IMG/VR virus record: IMGVR_UViG_3300008120_000643
Span: 1-23,223 of that record
Direction: 5' to 3' (one strand)
DNA length: 23,223 nt
Source: a virus
The notes beneath the pieces are model-generated. The model saw only the letters and a list, made by a program, of their open reading frames with translations, searched no databases and was not told where the DNA came from. Positions 6,264 to 13,354 of the stretch are shown here, in pieces. The position numbers were made by a program, and so were the translations under genes. Position 1 is the first letter of the stretch. Every line of letters starts with the position of its first letter.

Positions 6264-6527
6264 ATGAAGTTCGACTCAAAGTCACTTAAGGCAATGCTTG
6301 CTTCTTATGGACGCTCGTTCTTGGCGGCAGCAACTGCAGTTTATGCAACAGGCAATACTGATATTAAATCAATTCTTATTGCTGCTCTTGCATCAACCCT
6401 TCCAGTAGCACTACGTGCGGTCAATCCAAAAGACCCAGCATTTGGTGTTGTGGCAAAATTTGTTGAAGACACGCTTGCCAAAGAGGTAGCAAAGGCTTCA
6501 ACCAAGAAGGCTGCAAAGACCAAGTAA
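6264..6527 (+). CDS. Small holin-like membrane protein
   Basis: 87 aa, AGGA just before ATG. Residues 13-29 (ASYGRSFLAAATAVYAT) and 34-52 (IKSILIAALASTLPVAL) are hydrophobic. They are followed by NPKDPAFG and a Lys/Ala-rich basic tail (KEVAKASTKKAAKTK). The SYGRSFLAA plus LPVALRAVNPKDPAFG pattern is one I know from many aquatic phage holin-like proteins. The basic C-terminus is typical of holins. It ends just before a strong terminator. Together with the coiled-coil protein upstream it makes a second membrane-protein pair distinct from the one at 1571-2130. Confidence 0.75.
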   Translation: MKFDSKSLKAMLASYGRSFLAAATAVYATGNTDIKSILIAALASTLPVALRAVNPKDPAFGVVAKFVEDTLAKEVAKASTKKAAKTK

Positions 6528-6545
6528 CACCTACCTCCAAAACTT

Positions 6546-6576
6546 AGGGCGGGGTCAAACCCGCCCTTTGTTGTTT
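6546..6576 (+). terminator. Intrinsic terminator
   Basis: AGGGCGGG-GTCAAA-CCCGCCCT forms a perfect 8-bp GC-rich stem followed by TTGTTGTTT. It ends the short transcript of the two membrane proteins. Confidence 0.88.
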
Positions 6577-6610
6577 CTAGGGTATTATTAAGGCAAAGAA
6601 GGAGACCCCC

Positions 6611-6781
6611 ATGAAATGTTTTAACTGCCCAGCACCGGCAATTTATCGAGTTGCTGACCCAGGAGTAAATCCTGTTGATTACTGCAACGCATGCTTACCA
6701 AAGCATTTAAAAGAACGCGCAAACGCAGGTCAATTTCCTCTTCCTAAGGAAGAAAAGAAAGCTGAAAAGGCAGCAGAGTGA
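6611..6781 (+). CDS. Small zinc-ribbon protein
   Basis: 56 aa; AAGGAG lies close upstream of ATG 6611. It has two Cys pairs, C3-x2-C6 (KCFNCPAP) and C25-x2-C28 (YCNACLPKHL), a four-Cys zinc ribbon. A Lys/Glu/Ala-rich tail follows (KEEKKAEKAAE). The architecture resembles short conserved phage proteins of unknown role. It ends in a GTGA overlap with the next gene. Too short to be listed by many gene callers. Confidence 0.72.
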   Translation: MKCFNCPAPAIYRVADPGVNPVDYCNACLPKHLKERANAGQFPLPKEEKKAEKAAE

Positions 6782-7041
6782 GAACTACTCGTGTGAAGGC
6801 CGTGCAGGTTCATCCAGTTCCATCTTCGGTAACCAATCCGTCTGGCCCCTTTCCACGAGAACTTTTTAGAGAACCAAAAATTATTACTGAGTATGACTCA
6901 GAACTGCCAGAAGACGGCAGCGATTTTCCAACGGGCTCTACTGCTCAAAATAACTTTAAACCTACCCGCGTAATGATTTGCTCACAGTGCAACGACCGGG
7001 TACTAGAAACTAAAACAGGCGACCACGTCTGTAGGGATTAA
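6778..7041 (+). CDS. Hypothetical protein with C-terminal Cys motif
   Basis: 87 aa, GTG start in a GTGA overlap with the zinc-ribbon gene. The first 65 residues are polar and Pro-rich without motifs (NPSGPFPRELFREP). The last 20 contain CSQCNDRVLETKTGDHVC, a CxxC plus later His/Cys that could bind one zinc ion. No family recognised. Confidence 0.65.
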   Translation: MRTTRVKAVQVHPVPSSVTNPSGPFPRELFREPKIITEYDSELPEDGSDFPTGSTAQNNFKPTRVMICSQCNDRVLETKTGDHVCRD

Positions 7042-7043
7042 CT

Positions 7044-7541
7044 ATGGCTAAAAAGCGAGCGCAGATACCCAGCGTTGACGTCCTCTTTGGATACAACGTT
7101 GGCCGCACCCATACTAAAAGCAGTTTGCCAACGCTCGATGAATACCTCTTTCATCTAAACCCAAAGTCAAGGCCCCAAGAAAATCAAGACGACACCTTCC
7201 AAGTAATTAGCACAGCAAACGTTCGTGCTACAACCTCTACTAACCCTAAGCGCCCCAGAACACTAAAGGCGGGGTATGACTTTAAAACAGAGACTATGAC
7301 CGTTGTATTTAGGGATGGCACCTGGTGGAACTACTACGATGTCCCTCACCATATGTGGGAAGGGTTTGTGTTGGCAGAGTCTAAGGGTAGGTATCTAGCT
7401 AGCTCGGGACTAGACCAGTGGCCTCGTATGGGCGCAGCAGACCCAGGCGCTATGTCTAGAGATAGACGCCTTCAACTTAACGATACAAAAGAGTTTGCTA
7501 ATTACATGTACGGAGACGGCGGAGGCTTTGCCCTAGATTAA
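7044..7541 (+). CDS. KTSC-domain protein
   Basis: 165 aa. Residues about 74-122 fit the small KTSC domain: a GYD-type start (KAGYDFKTETMTVVFRDG), aromatic centre (WWNYYDVP) and the ending AESKGRYLAS. KTSC domains occur alone or fused to other modules in phages and bacteria and have no settled biochemical role. The N-terminal 70 residues are polar and unlike anything I recognise, and the C-terminus is Gly-rich and acidic. It begins two bases after the previous stop. Confidence 0.78.
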   Translation: MAKKRAQIPSVDVLFGYNVGRTHTKSSLPTLDEYLFHLNPKSRPQENQDDTFQVISTANVRATTSTNPKRPRTLKAGYDFKTETMTVVFRDGTWWNYYDVPHHMWEGFVLAESKGRYLASSGLDQWPRMGAADPGAMSRDRRLQLNDTKEFANYMYGDGGGFALD

Positions 7542-7543
7542 TT

Positions 7544-7837
7544 ATGAAATCACTCGGACCACTATACGTTGGAAAATTGCGCTACTGGCATAAGAAGTTG
7601 CTGCCCATAGTTGAGGTAGGCAATACGCAAGAGACAGATATGCCCTTTAGATTTGGTCATTGCCTTGTTTTCAGATTTCCCTTTACGACTCCTGGGTACT
7701 ACATTGGGGTCTTCTATAAAACTGTTAAAAACCCAGAGAACCTAACGGATGAAGATATTGACTTAATTATGGAGAAAGCGCTTAGAGCTAGAAAAGCCTG
7801 GTCTCCAGAGGACGGAGATTACGATGAATTTTTTTAA
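7544..7837 (+). CDS. Hypothetical protein
   Basis: 97 aa, starting two bases after the previous stop and overlapping the next gene by 14 bases. Aromatic-rich N-terminal half (YVGKLRYWHKKLLPIVEVG, PFTTPGYYIGVFYKT), acidic helical C-terminal half ending DGDYDEFF. No recognised motif. The start lacks a good ribosome-binding site, so coupling to the KTSC gene is likely. Confidence 0.65.
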   Translation: MKSLGPLYVGKLRYWHKKLLPIVEVGNTQETDMPFRFGHCLVFRFPFTTPGYYIGVFYKTVKNPENLTDEDIDLIMEKALRARKAWSPEDGDYDEFF

Positions 7838-8078
7838 GAAAAAGGCGCCTTGGACAAAGCCGTTTTCTGAACGGGTTGCCAAACGAGTGTCTAAGATTCC
7901 TACGGGTGAGTTGGTAATGTGGGCAGACCAGGCTCTATTTGATTTGGGCCGTTGTTTAAATAGTTATGAGAAGTCTAAAGATAAGTTATATCTAGAAGAA
8001 GCTTTGACTGGAGCAGAGGCCATCCATGCCGTGGTAAACGAGCTCCATATCCGTATGACCTCAAAAGCAGCCCTTTAA
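7824..8078 (+). CDS. Small helical protein upstream of terminase
   Basis: 84 aa, ATG preceded by GGAG. Basic N-terminus (MNFFKKKAPWTKPFSERVAKRVSK), then predicted helices (ELVMWADQALFDLGRCLNSY, LEEALTGAEAIHAVVNELHI). I recall similar short proteins next to terminase genes in other aquatic phages. No helix-turn-helix is evident, so a small-terminase role can be raised only from position and size. Confidence 0.68.
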   Translation: MNFFKKKAPWTKPFSERVAKRVSKIPTGELVMWADQALFDLGRCLNSYEKSKDKLYLEEALTGAEAIHAVVNELHIRMTSKAAL

Positions 8079-8084
8079 TAATAT

Positions 8085-8093
8085 TGCTACAAT
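8085..8093 (+). promoter_or_regulatory. Possible extended -10 promoter
   Basis: TGC-TACAAT fits the extended -10 pattern TGn-TATAAT with one mismatch. It lies just after the stop of the preceding gene, with no clear -35. Transcription would start near 8100. Confidence 0.35.
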
Positions 8094-8099
8094 TATGCT

Positions 8100-8167
8100 T
8101 GCCTCTCTTCCTTCTCTCCCGTGTGGCAGCGTGAGCCCTGGTTAATACCCAGGGCCACACGTTTTTT
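8100..8167 (+). ncRNA. Candidate small RNA with pyrimidine-rich 5' end
   Basis: Between the possible -10 at 8088-8093 and the T-run at 8162-8167 lies a ~68-base stretch. It starts with an 18-base pyrimidine run (CTCTCTTCCTTCTCTCCC) and ends in a branched terminator stem. A CU-rich 5' segment is complementary to GGAG-type ribosome-binding sites, so an antisense regulator of translation is conceivable. It may equally be just the terminator of the upstream operon plus a spacer. Confidence 0.3.
8120..8167 (+). terminator. Intrinsic terminator before the terminase gene
   Basis: Outer stem CGTGTG/CACACG (8120-8125 with 8156-8161) encloses an inner stem GCCCTGG/CCAGGGC (8135-8141 with 8149-8155), with a one-sided 9-base bulge, followed directly by TTTTTT. 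Confidence 0.85.
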
Positions 8168-8184
8168 AATAGACTGAGGATGCT

Positions 8185-9777
8185 ATGAACGAGACAGAAC
8201 TAGATTTTTTTGAAGAAGACGACGAGCTTATAGACGAAGACGATAGTGAACAGGACCTTCCCGAAGAGGAAGAAGATGAGCTGGATGAACTATCAAAAGA
8301 ATTTGTAGTAAAACTAATTGACCGTTGTGTTCAATTTATGTCTGCACTTGTCGGGCATGACCTCCACCCTTATCAACTTCCTCTTGCACGAAGAATTATT
8401 GAGTCTGTAATTATTAACGACGGTGAAGAAGTAACTGCACTCGCAGCACGTCAGTCAGGTAAATCAGAAACTATTGCTAACACTGTAGTTACGCTTATGG
8501 TTTTGTTGCCACGTCTTGCAAAGATGTACCCAGACTTACTTGGTAGGTTTAAAGATGGAATCTGGATTGGTATGTTTGCACCTGTTGAAGGTCAGGTTGA
8601 GACTCTGTTTGGCCGTTCAGTAAACAGATTAACTAGCGAACGTGCACTAGAGATTTTAGGTGACCCAGAGATTGACGACTCATTAGGTAAAGTGCCTGGA
8701 GTTACTCGTCAAATTAAATTAAAGAACTCAGGCTCGACGCTTATGATGATGACCGCTAACCCTCGTGCAAAGATTGAATCTAAGTCTTTCCATCTTATTA
8801 TTATTGACGAGTGCCAAGAGGCTGATGACTTTGTAGTGTCTAAGTCAATCTCTCCAATGCTTGCGTATTACTCGGGAACTATGGTTAAGACAGGTACACC
8901 TACTACGCACAAGAATAACTTCTACCGCTCTATCCAATTAAATAAACGTCGTCAGACCTCTAGAGGCATACGTCAGAATCATTTTGAGTGGGACTGGAAA
9001 GATGTTGCAAAGTGCAACGTTAACTACGGCAAGTTCATTAAAAAAGAAATGCTTCGTATTGGAGAAGACTCAGACGAGTTCCAGATGTCGTACAACTGCA
9101 AATGGTTGTTGGAGAGAGGAATGTTCGTTACATCAACCGTAATGGACGAGCTAGGAGACACCTCTCAAGAAGTTGTTCGCGCTTGGCACAGAACTCCTGT
9201 TGTAGTAGGTATTGACCCTGCACGTAAGATGGACTCCACAGTTGTTACGGTTGTGTGGGTAGACTGGGATAGGCCAGATGAGTTTGGATATTTTGACCAC
9301 CGAATACTAAATTGGATGGAGATACAAGGAGATGACTGGGAAGACCAATATTTTCAAATCGTTAACTTCCTCAATAATTACGATGTACTTGCTGTTGGCG
9401 TTGACGCTAACGGCGTGGGTGATGCGGTTGCACAAAGACTCAAGCTCCTCCTCCCAGGAGCAGAAGTACATGCCTTAGGCAGTAGCCAACCTGAACAATC
9501 AAAACGTTGGAAACATCTAAAGGCGTTAATTGACCGTCGTATGGTTGGTTGGCCAGCACACGCTAAAACTCGACGTTTACGTACCTGGAAGCGTTTTTAC
9601 CAGCAGATGACGGACCTTGAGACAAAGTTCACTGGCCCTAACTTTTTGGCACATGCGCCAGAAGAAGCCCACGCCCATGACGACTACGCCGACAGTTTGG
9701 CTATTGCTTGCTCGCTAACTATGGACCTGACAATGCCACAAGTCGAAGTTTCTAGCTCCCCGTTCTTTTCTAGATAA
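8185..9777 (+). CDS. terL: Terminase large subunit (packaging ATPase/nuclease)
   Basis: 530 aa. It cuts concatemeric DNA and pumps it into the prohead through the portal. The ATPase domain has Walker A ARQSGKS (K93), Walker B LIIIDE (D208-E209) and a TGTP coupling motif near 237. The RNase H-like nuclease has acidic residues in VVGIDPARKMD (D344), VGVDANG (D407) and HDDYADSLA (499-503). Length is normal for the family. An oddity is the N-terminal ~37-residue stretch that is mostly Asp/Glu (FFEEDDELIDEDD, LPEEEEDELDE). No small terminase is evident next to it. ATG is preceded by GAGG. Confidence 0.96.
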   Translation: MNETELDFFEEDDELIDEDDSEQDLPEEEEDELDELSKEFVVKLIDRCVQFMSALVGHDLHPYQLPLARRIIESVIINDGEEVTALAARQSGKSETIANTVVTLMVLLPRLAKMYPDLLGRFKDGIWIGMFAPVEGQVETLFGRSVNRLTSERALEILGDPEIDDSLGKVPGVTRQIKLKNSGSTLMMMTANPRAKIESKSFHLIIIDECQEADDFVVSKSISPMLAYYSGTMVKTGTPTTHKNNFYRSIQLNKRRQTSRGIRQNHFEWDWKDVAKCNVNYGKFIKKEMLRIGEDSDEFQMSYNCKWLLERGMFVTSTVMDELGDTSQEVVRAWHRTPVVVGIDPARKMDSTVVTVVWVDWDRPDEFGYFDHRILNWMEIQGDDWEDQYFQIVNFLNNYDVLAVGVDANGVGDAVAQRLKLLLPGAEVHALGSSQPEQSKRWKHLKALIDRRMVGWPAHAKTRRLRTWKRFYQQMTDLETKFTGPNFLAHAPEEAHAHDDYADSLAIACSLTMDLTMPQVEVSSSPFFSR

Positions 9778-9781
9778 ATAC

Positions 9782-9800
9782 GACTTTAGCCTGACTTTAG
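9782..9800 (+). repeat. Two tandem copies of GACTTTAG, 11-base spacing
   Basis: GACTTTAG at 9782-9789 and 9793-9800 in the leader between terminase and the next gene. The spacing is about one helical turn, as for a tandem protein-binding site, but two 8-mers could also occur by chance. Confidence 0.35.
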
Positions 9801-9844
9801 GTTAAATAAGTAGGAAACTTTTACCCGAGGCCCTCAACCTTTAT

Positions 9845-9850
9845 AAGGAG
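9845..9850 (+). promoter_or_regulatory. Strong ribosome binding site, T7-like
   Basis: AAGGAG followed by ATATATCT and ATG 9859 closely resembles the strong leader of T7 capsid mRNA, suggesting high expression of the downstream small protein. Confidence 0.6.
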
Positions 9851-9858
9851 ATATATCT

Positions 9859-10257
9859 ATGACAATCGCACCGGCACCGAAGTTCCCAGAACGTCCAGGT
9901 AGCGTATACGACCGCAAGATGGCAGGCGCTGTTCCAGGACAACGCGGCCCACTTCGTTTTGAAGAAGGACTTGCAACAGATACCGACATTCCACAGGAAT
10001 TTTCTAACGGAGCTGCACAGGGTTATATCCCAGCAGCTGGCCGTCCAAATCGCAATGCCCCTGTTCACACTAAGCCTGCAGCAGAAACAATGAAAGAGCG
10101 TGCTCACGTTGGTTCAGCAGCTTGGGTAGAAGCACCAAATACTCTTAAGGAGTTTGCTGGTGGTTCTTTCTCTGATTACGGCGCAAATGTTATCGAGGAA
10201 GTTTTCCGCGATGGCTCACATCAACAGCGTCTTAATCCAGCAGTAGTTCAGGACTAA
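9859..10257 (+). CDS. Hypothetical protein, probably abundant
   Basis: 132 aa, preceded by a very strong ribosome-binding site and followed immediately by a terminator. It is therefore a single well-translated gene between terminase and portal. The sequence is polar, Pro/Gly/Ala-rich and mostly without predicted helices (KFPERPGSVYDRKMAGAVPG, QGYIPAAGRPNRNAP), ending VVQD. No family recognised. Position and expression signals would suit a minor head or decoration protein, but this is inference. Confidence 0.75.
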   Translation: MTIAPAPKFPERPGSVYDRKMAGAVPGQRGPLRFEEGLATDTDIPQEFSNGAAQGYIPAAGRPNRNAPVHTKPAAETMKERAHVGSAAWVEAPNTLKEFAGGSFSDYGANVIEEVFRDGSHQQRLNPAVVQD

Positions 10258-10261
10258 TAAC

Positions 10262-10319
10262 GTTTCTTGCTCCCCCGTTTCTACGGCGAATACGTGGCGG
10301 GGGAGCTAAGAACTTTTTT
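10262..10319 (+). terminator. Intrinsic terminator with long loop
   Basis: GCTCCCCCG pairs with CGGGGGAGC across a 20-base loop. The flanking GTTTCTT and TAAGAAC extend the stem with one bulge, and TTTTTT follows directly. Confidence 0.75.
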
Positions 10320-10332
10320 GTAAAGGTAAGCA

Positions 10333-10644
10333 ATGGCACTTATTTCTGGTCGTTCCGTAACACAGGCACCAAAGCAGATTGCTGCTAACCCACGCCTATG
10401 GAACATGGTTACAACTCAAGCAAAGACCAGATTTCCTAAGTATCCATCTCCAGCAGCCGCTCACTGGGTTCACACCAAGTATGTTCAAATGGGCGGAAAG
10501 TTTGTCGATTCCAAGAAGCAGATTGACCCTCGTTTTAGGGACTACGCTGAGGAAAAGAAAGAAAAGAAAGAAAAAGAAGCCAAGGCAAAGGTGACCCACA
10601 AAGTAGGTCGCGGAAACATCAAGGGCGAGACAGTAAAGAAGTAG
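10333..10644 (+). CDS. Conserved basic phage protein
   Basis: 103 aa, AAAGG upstream of ATG. A compact domain (NPRLWNMVTTQAKTRFPKYP, SPAAAHWVHTKYVQMGGKFV) is followed by a Lys/Glu-rich charged helix (EEKKEKKEKEAKAK) and a basic tail. The WxM...AKxRFxKYPSPAAxxWVHxxYxxxGG pattern is familiar to me from aquatic phage genomes next to portal genes, without a known function. The net positive charge suggests DNA contact. Confidence 0.72.
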   Translation: MALISGRSVTQAPKQIAANPRLWNMVTTQAKTRFPKYPSPAAAHWVHTKYVQMGGKFVDSKKQIDPRFRDYAEEKKEKKEKEAKAKVTHKVGRGNIKGETVKK

Positions 10645-10670
10645 TCTGAAAAAACGTCTTTTTTGTTTGG

Positions 10671-10679
10671 TGCTAATAT
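10671..10679 (+). promoter_or_regulatory. Possible extended -10 before the portal gene
   Basis: TGC-TAATAT fits TGn plus a -10 hexamer. It would place transcription start at or next to ATG 10686, the first codon of a nine-codon frame. No -35 is visible. Confidence 0.3.
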
Positions 10680-10685
10680 TTGGCT

Positions 10686-10715
10686 ATGAAGTTTAACGAG
10701 AGGATTTATTGGTGA
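10686..10715 (+). CDS. Nine-codon leader frame coupled to the portal gene
   Basis: ATG 10686 opens MKFNERIYW, and its TGA (10713-10715) overlaps the portal GTG in a GTGA junction. The portal ribosome-binding site lies inside it. It might couple translation of the portal to a leader, or be chance. Confidence 0.25.
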   Translation: MKFNERIYW

Positions 10716-12430
10716 GCGGAAGCGGTTTAGATTTCTCACCTCCGTCGTATAGAGCGGCCTCTTCAGACTTAACAATCTCTATCTCTCCATTAGGACTTGT
10801 AGAGCTTGCTGACGAAGAGTTTGAAGTTCACGGCCCACGCCTCAATCGTTATTCACTTAACTGGGCTATGTATCTTGGCCATCATTATTCTTATCGCCGT
10901 CAAACAGGCGAATCACAAATGGTATTGAATTATTACCGTGCATTCACAGATTTTATTCTTAACTTCACATTTGGCAAGGGAGTCCAATTCCGAAGCCCAA
11001 AGCAGACAGAGGCTATTGTTCCAGACTTACTGGAAAGAGTTTGGGAAGTAGATAACAACAAGGCTTCTGTTCTTTGGGAAATCGGTCAGCAAGGAGGAGT
11101 ATCTGGTGATTGCTTTATCAAAGTTGCGTATGAAGAACCTTGGGTTGACCCTGCGGGCCGTCAGCATCCAGGCCGCGTGCGTATTCTCCCTCTTAACTCC
11201 AGTTTTTGCTTCCCAGAATTCCACCCTCACGACCGCGAGCGCCTTATTAGGTTTAAGCTTAAGTATCGTTTTTGGGGCACCAGTTTGGAAGGCACTCGCC
11301 AAGTATTTACTTACACCGAAATTTTAACTGACGATGTTATTGAAGAGTACATCAATGATGAGCTTATTGACTCTCGTCCTAATCCGCTTGGCACTATCCC
11401 TGTTGTACATATTCCGAACGTTCGTATCAGTGGTTCTCCTTGGGGTCTATCTGATTGCAATGACATTATTCCTATTAACCGCACTTATAACGAAACTGCT
11501 ACTGACATCGCCGACATTGTTAATTATCACGCTGCGCCGGTCACAGTTATCATTGGAGCGAAAGCGTCACAACTTGAAAAAGGCGCAAACAAAGTCTGGG
11601 GTGGACTACCAAAAGACGCAAAGGTAGAAAACCTAGAAGGCGGAGCTCAGGGTCTAAAAGGCGCTATGGACTTCCTAGCAATGATGAAGAAGTCTATGCA
11701 CGAAATGGTTGGTGTTCCAGAGACCGCTCTTGGTCAGGCTCAGCCAATCTCTAATACATCGGGTGTTGCTTTATCTATTCAATTCCAGCCTTTGATGAAC
11801 CGCTACCATCAAAAGATTATTCAATACGCTCGTGGGTTAGAGCTAGTAAACGAACTCATCCTTCTTAACCTTGCTATTAAAGAACCTGAGGCTATGCAGG
11901 TTAACCCAGGTACTCGCTCAGCCCCTCTAAAGGACGGTCAGGTCCCAGTTCTTGATATTAATGACCCGCTGACTTACCGCTCATACGTTCATTTCCCAGC
12001 GCCTCTACCGCTTGATAAGTTGATTGCACTAAACGAAGTTCAATCACTGATGTCTCTAGGCCTTGAGTCTAAAGAAGGCGCCCTTCGTTCTCTTGGCGAA
12101 GAGTTCCCAGACCAGAAGCTTATGGAGATTCGTCAAGAACTTATTGACGATGCTAAGGCAGACGGCGCTCTTAATCTTGTAAAGACACAGATTGCAAATG
12201 AAATTGCAAGCCTGACTGGAATGATGCCTGGCCCAGATGGAATGTCTGCGCCTATGGAAGGTCCTGAAGGACAACCTATTCCAGGAAATCCTGGCGCCGC
12301 TACTCCGCTTTTGGATGAAGCGCAAATGTTCGTTCAAGCAGCAGAGTCTGGCTTGAGACAGCGCCTTGTAGTTGAAGCTTACGGTACAAAAATCCCACAA
12401 AGGAGAGTGCCGGAAGAATACGAAAAATAA
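10712..12430 (+). CDS. Portal protein (SPP1 gp6-like family)
   Basis: About 572 aa. It forms the dodecameric ring at one vertex of the head, through which DNA enters and leaves. GTG 10712 is chosen because GAGAGGA (10698-10704) sits seven bases before it; an in-frame TTG at 10709 is possible. Recognisable portal features are the N-terminal WAMYLGHHYSYRRQTGESQM with NYYRAFTDFILNFTFGKGV, the wing region (PLGTIPVVHIPNVR, PWGLSDCNDI), the long helix region (MKKSMHEMVGVPETALGQAQ) and SNTSGVALSIQFQPLM. Length fits the family. It follows the terminase as is usual, with two small genes inserted. Confidence 0.92.
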   Translation: MSGSGLDFSPPSYRAASSDLTISISPLGLVELADEEFEVHGPRLNRYSLNWAMYLGHHYSYRRQTGESQMVLNYYRAFTDFILNFTFGKGVQFRSPKQTEAIVPDLLERVWEVDNNKASVLWEIGQQGGVSGDCFIKVAYEEPWVDPAGRQHPGRVRILPLNSSFCFPEFHPHDRERLIRFKLKYRFWGTSLEGTRQVFTYTEILTDDVIEEYINDELIDSRPNPLGTIPVVHIPNVRISGSPWGLSDCNDIIPINRTYNETATDIADIVNYHAAPVTVIIGAKASQLEKGANKVWGGLPKDAKVENLEGGAQGLKGAMDFLAMMKKSMHEMVGVPETALGQAQPISNTSGVALSIQFQPLMNRYHQKIIQYARGLELVNELILLNLAIKEPEAMQVNPGTRSAPLKDGQVPVLDINDPLTYRSYVHFPAPLPLDKLIALNEVQSLMSLGLESKEGALRSLGEEFPDQKLMEIRQELIDDAKADGALNLVKTQIANEIASLTGMMPGPDGMSAPMEGPEGQPIPGNPGAATPLLDEAQMFVQAAESGLRQRLVVEAYGTKIPQRRVPEEYEK

Positions 12431-12544
12431 ACAGTTTAGGCTGACAACTCAACGTTGTAAGGCCAAAATTGTTTACTAAACATATCGGTTGGTCATACGT
12501 GCTCTCACTTCGGAAAACGACCCAGAGGAATAAAGGATATACGC

Positions 12545-13315
12545 ATGGAAACTGCAGAAGTAAACGCTGAAGCTTTCGCAGCTGAAGCAGGAACAACACC
12601 AGTGGTTGCTGACGTTGACTCATCAACTGCTACAACTAAACAAAAATTTTATACAGAAGACGACCTCGCAAAGGTTCGGTCTCAGGAAAAGGAAAAACTT
12701 TATCCTCAGATTGATAAGCTCAAGGAAGAAGTTGATTTCTTGAAGCGTGAACGCGAGGAGTCAGCCGCTCGTAAGGCCGCAGAAGAAGCAGAAATTTCTG
12801 CTCGTGAAGCAGCCAAGCTTAAGGAACAAGAAGAATCCGAACTAGAAGTTCGTGAACTCCTTAAGAAGAAAGAAACTGAGTGGCAGGAGCAGCTGGAGCG
12901 CGAACGTCAGGAACGTGAAACAGCTTTTGCACTACTGGAACGTGAACGTACTTTTGCAGAACTGCAAAGCTATCGAGCTCAAAAGCTTGATACAGAGCGC
13001 GACAACATCATGCCCGAGCTCGTTGATTTGATTAGTGGAAACACTAAGGAAGAAATTGACGCAAGCATCGAAGGCTTGAAAGAGCGCACATCTAGAATTC
13101 TCGAATCGGCGCAATCTGCAATGCAGAATGCGAGACGAGAGATGACGGGGACAAGGGCAACTTTGCCTCCGGCCGGACCATTGGAAACTAATTCGGAGCA
13201 ACGTAACTTCACGGCGCAAGATATTGCGTCAATGTCGATGGACGAATACGCAAAATATCGTAGTCGTCTCTTGAGCCCAGGTGCTCAGGGGAAGACAAAG
13301 GGACTGTTCGGGTAA
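12545..13315 (+). CDS. Capsid scaffolding protein
   Basis: 256 aa, ATG preceded by AAAGGA. Strongly charged coiled coil from about residue 40 to 145 (LKEEVDFLKREREESAARKA, EVRELLKKKETEWQEQLERE). The N-terminal segment is acidic and disordered, and the C-terminus is a Pro/Gly-containing region ending KTKGLFG. Position directly between portal and major capsid genes plus this composition is typical of scaffolds (GP20-like families), which shape the prohead and leave or are degraded. No protease motif is seen here, so release by exit is likely. Confidence 0.88.
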   Translation: METAEVNAEAFAAEAGTTPVVADVDSSTATTKQKFYTEDDLAKVRSQEKEKLYPQIDKLKEEVDFLKREREESAARKAAEEAEISAREAAKLKEQEESELEVRELLKKKETEWQEQLERERQERETAFALLERERTFAELQSYRAQKLDTERDNIMPELVDLISGNTKEEIDASIEGLKERTSRILESAQSAMQNARREMTGTRATLPPAGPLETNSEQRNFTAQDIASMSMDEYAKYRSRLLSPGAQGKTKGLFG

Positions 13316-13354
13316 CCCTTAAAAATCCAAATCCAAACTAAGGAGTCTAACTAA

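Noticed and set aside
9841-10107. 88-aa minus-strand Cys/Trp-rich frame
   Set aside because: Antisense to a gene with a very strong ribosome-binding site; no start signal of its own.
10649-10664. A6/T6 hairpin before the portal gene as a terminator
   Set aside because: The stem is six A-T pairs around a 4-base loop, too weak without GC pairs.
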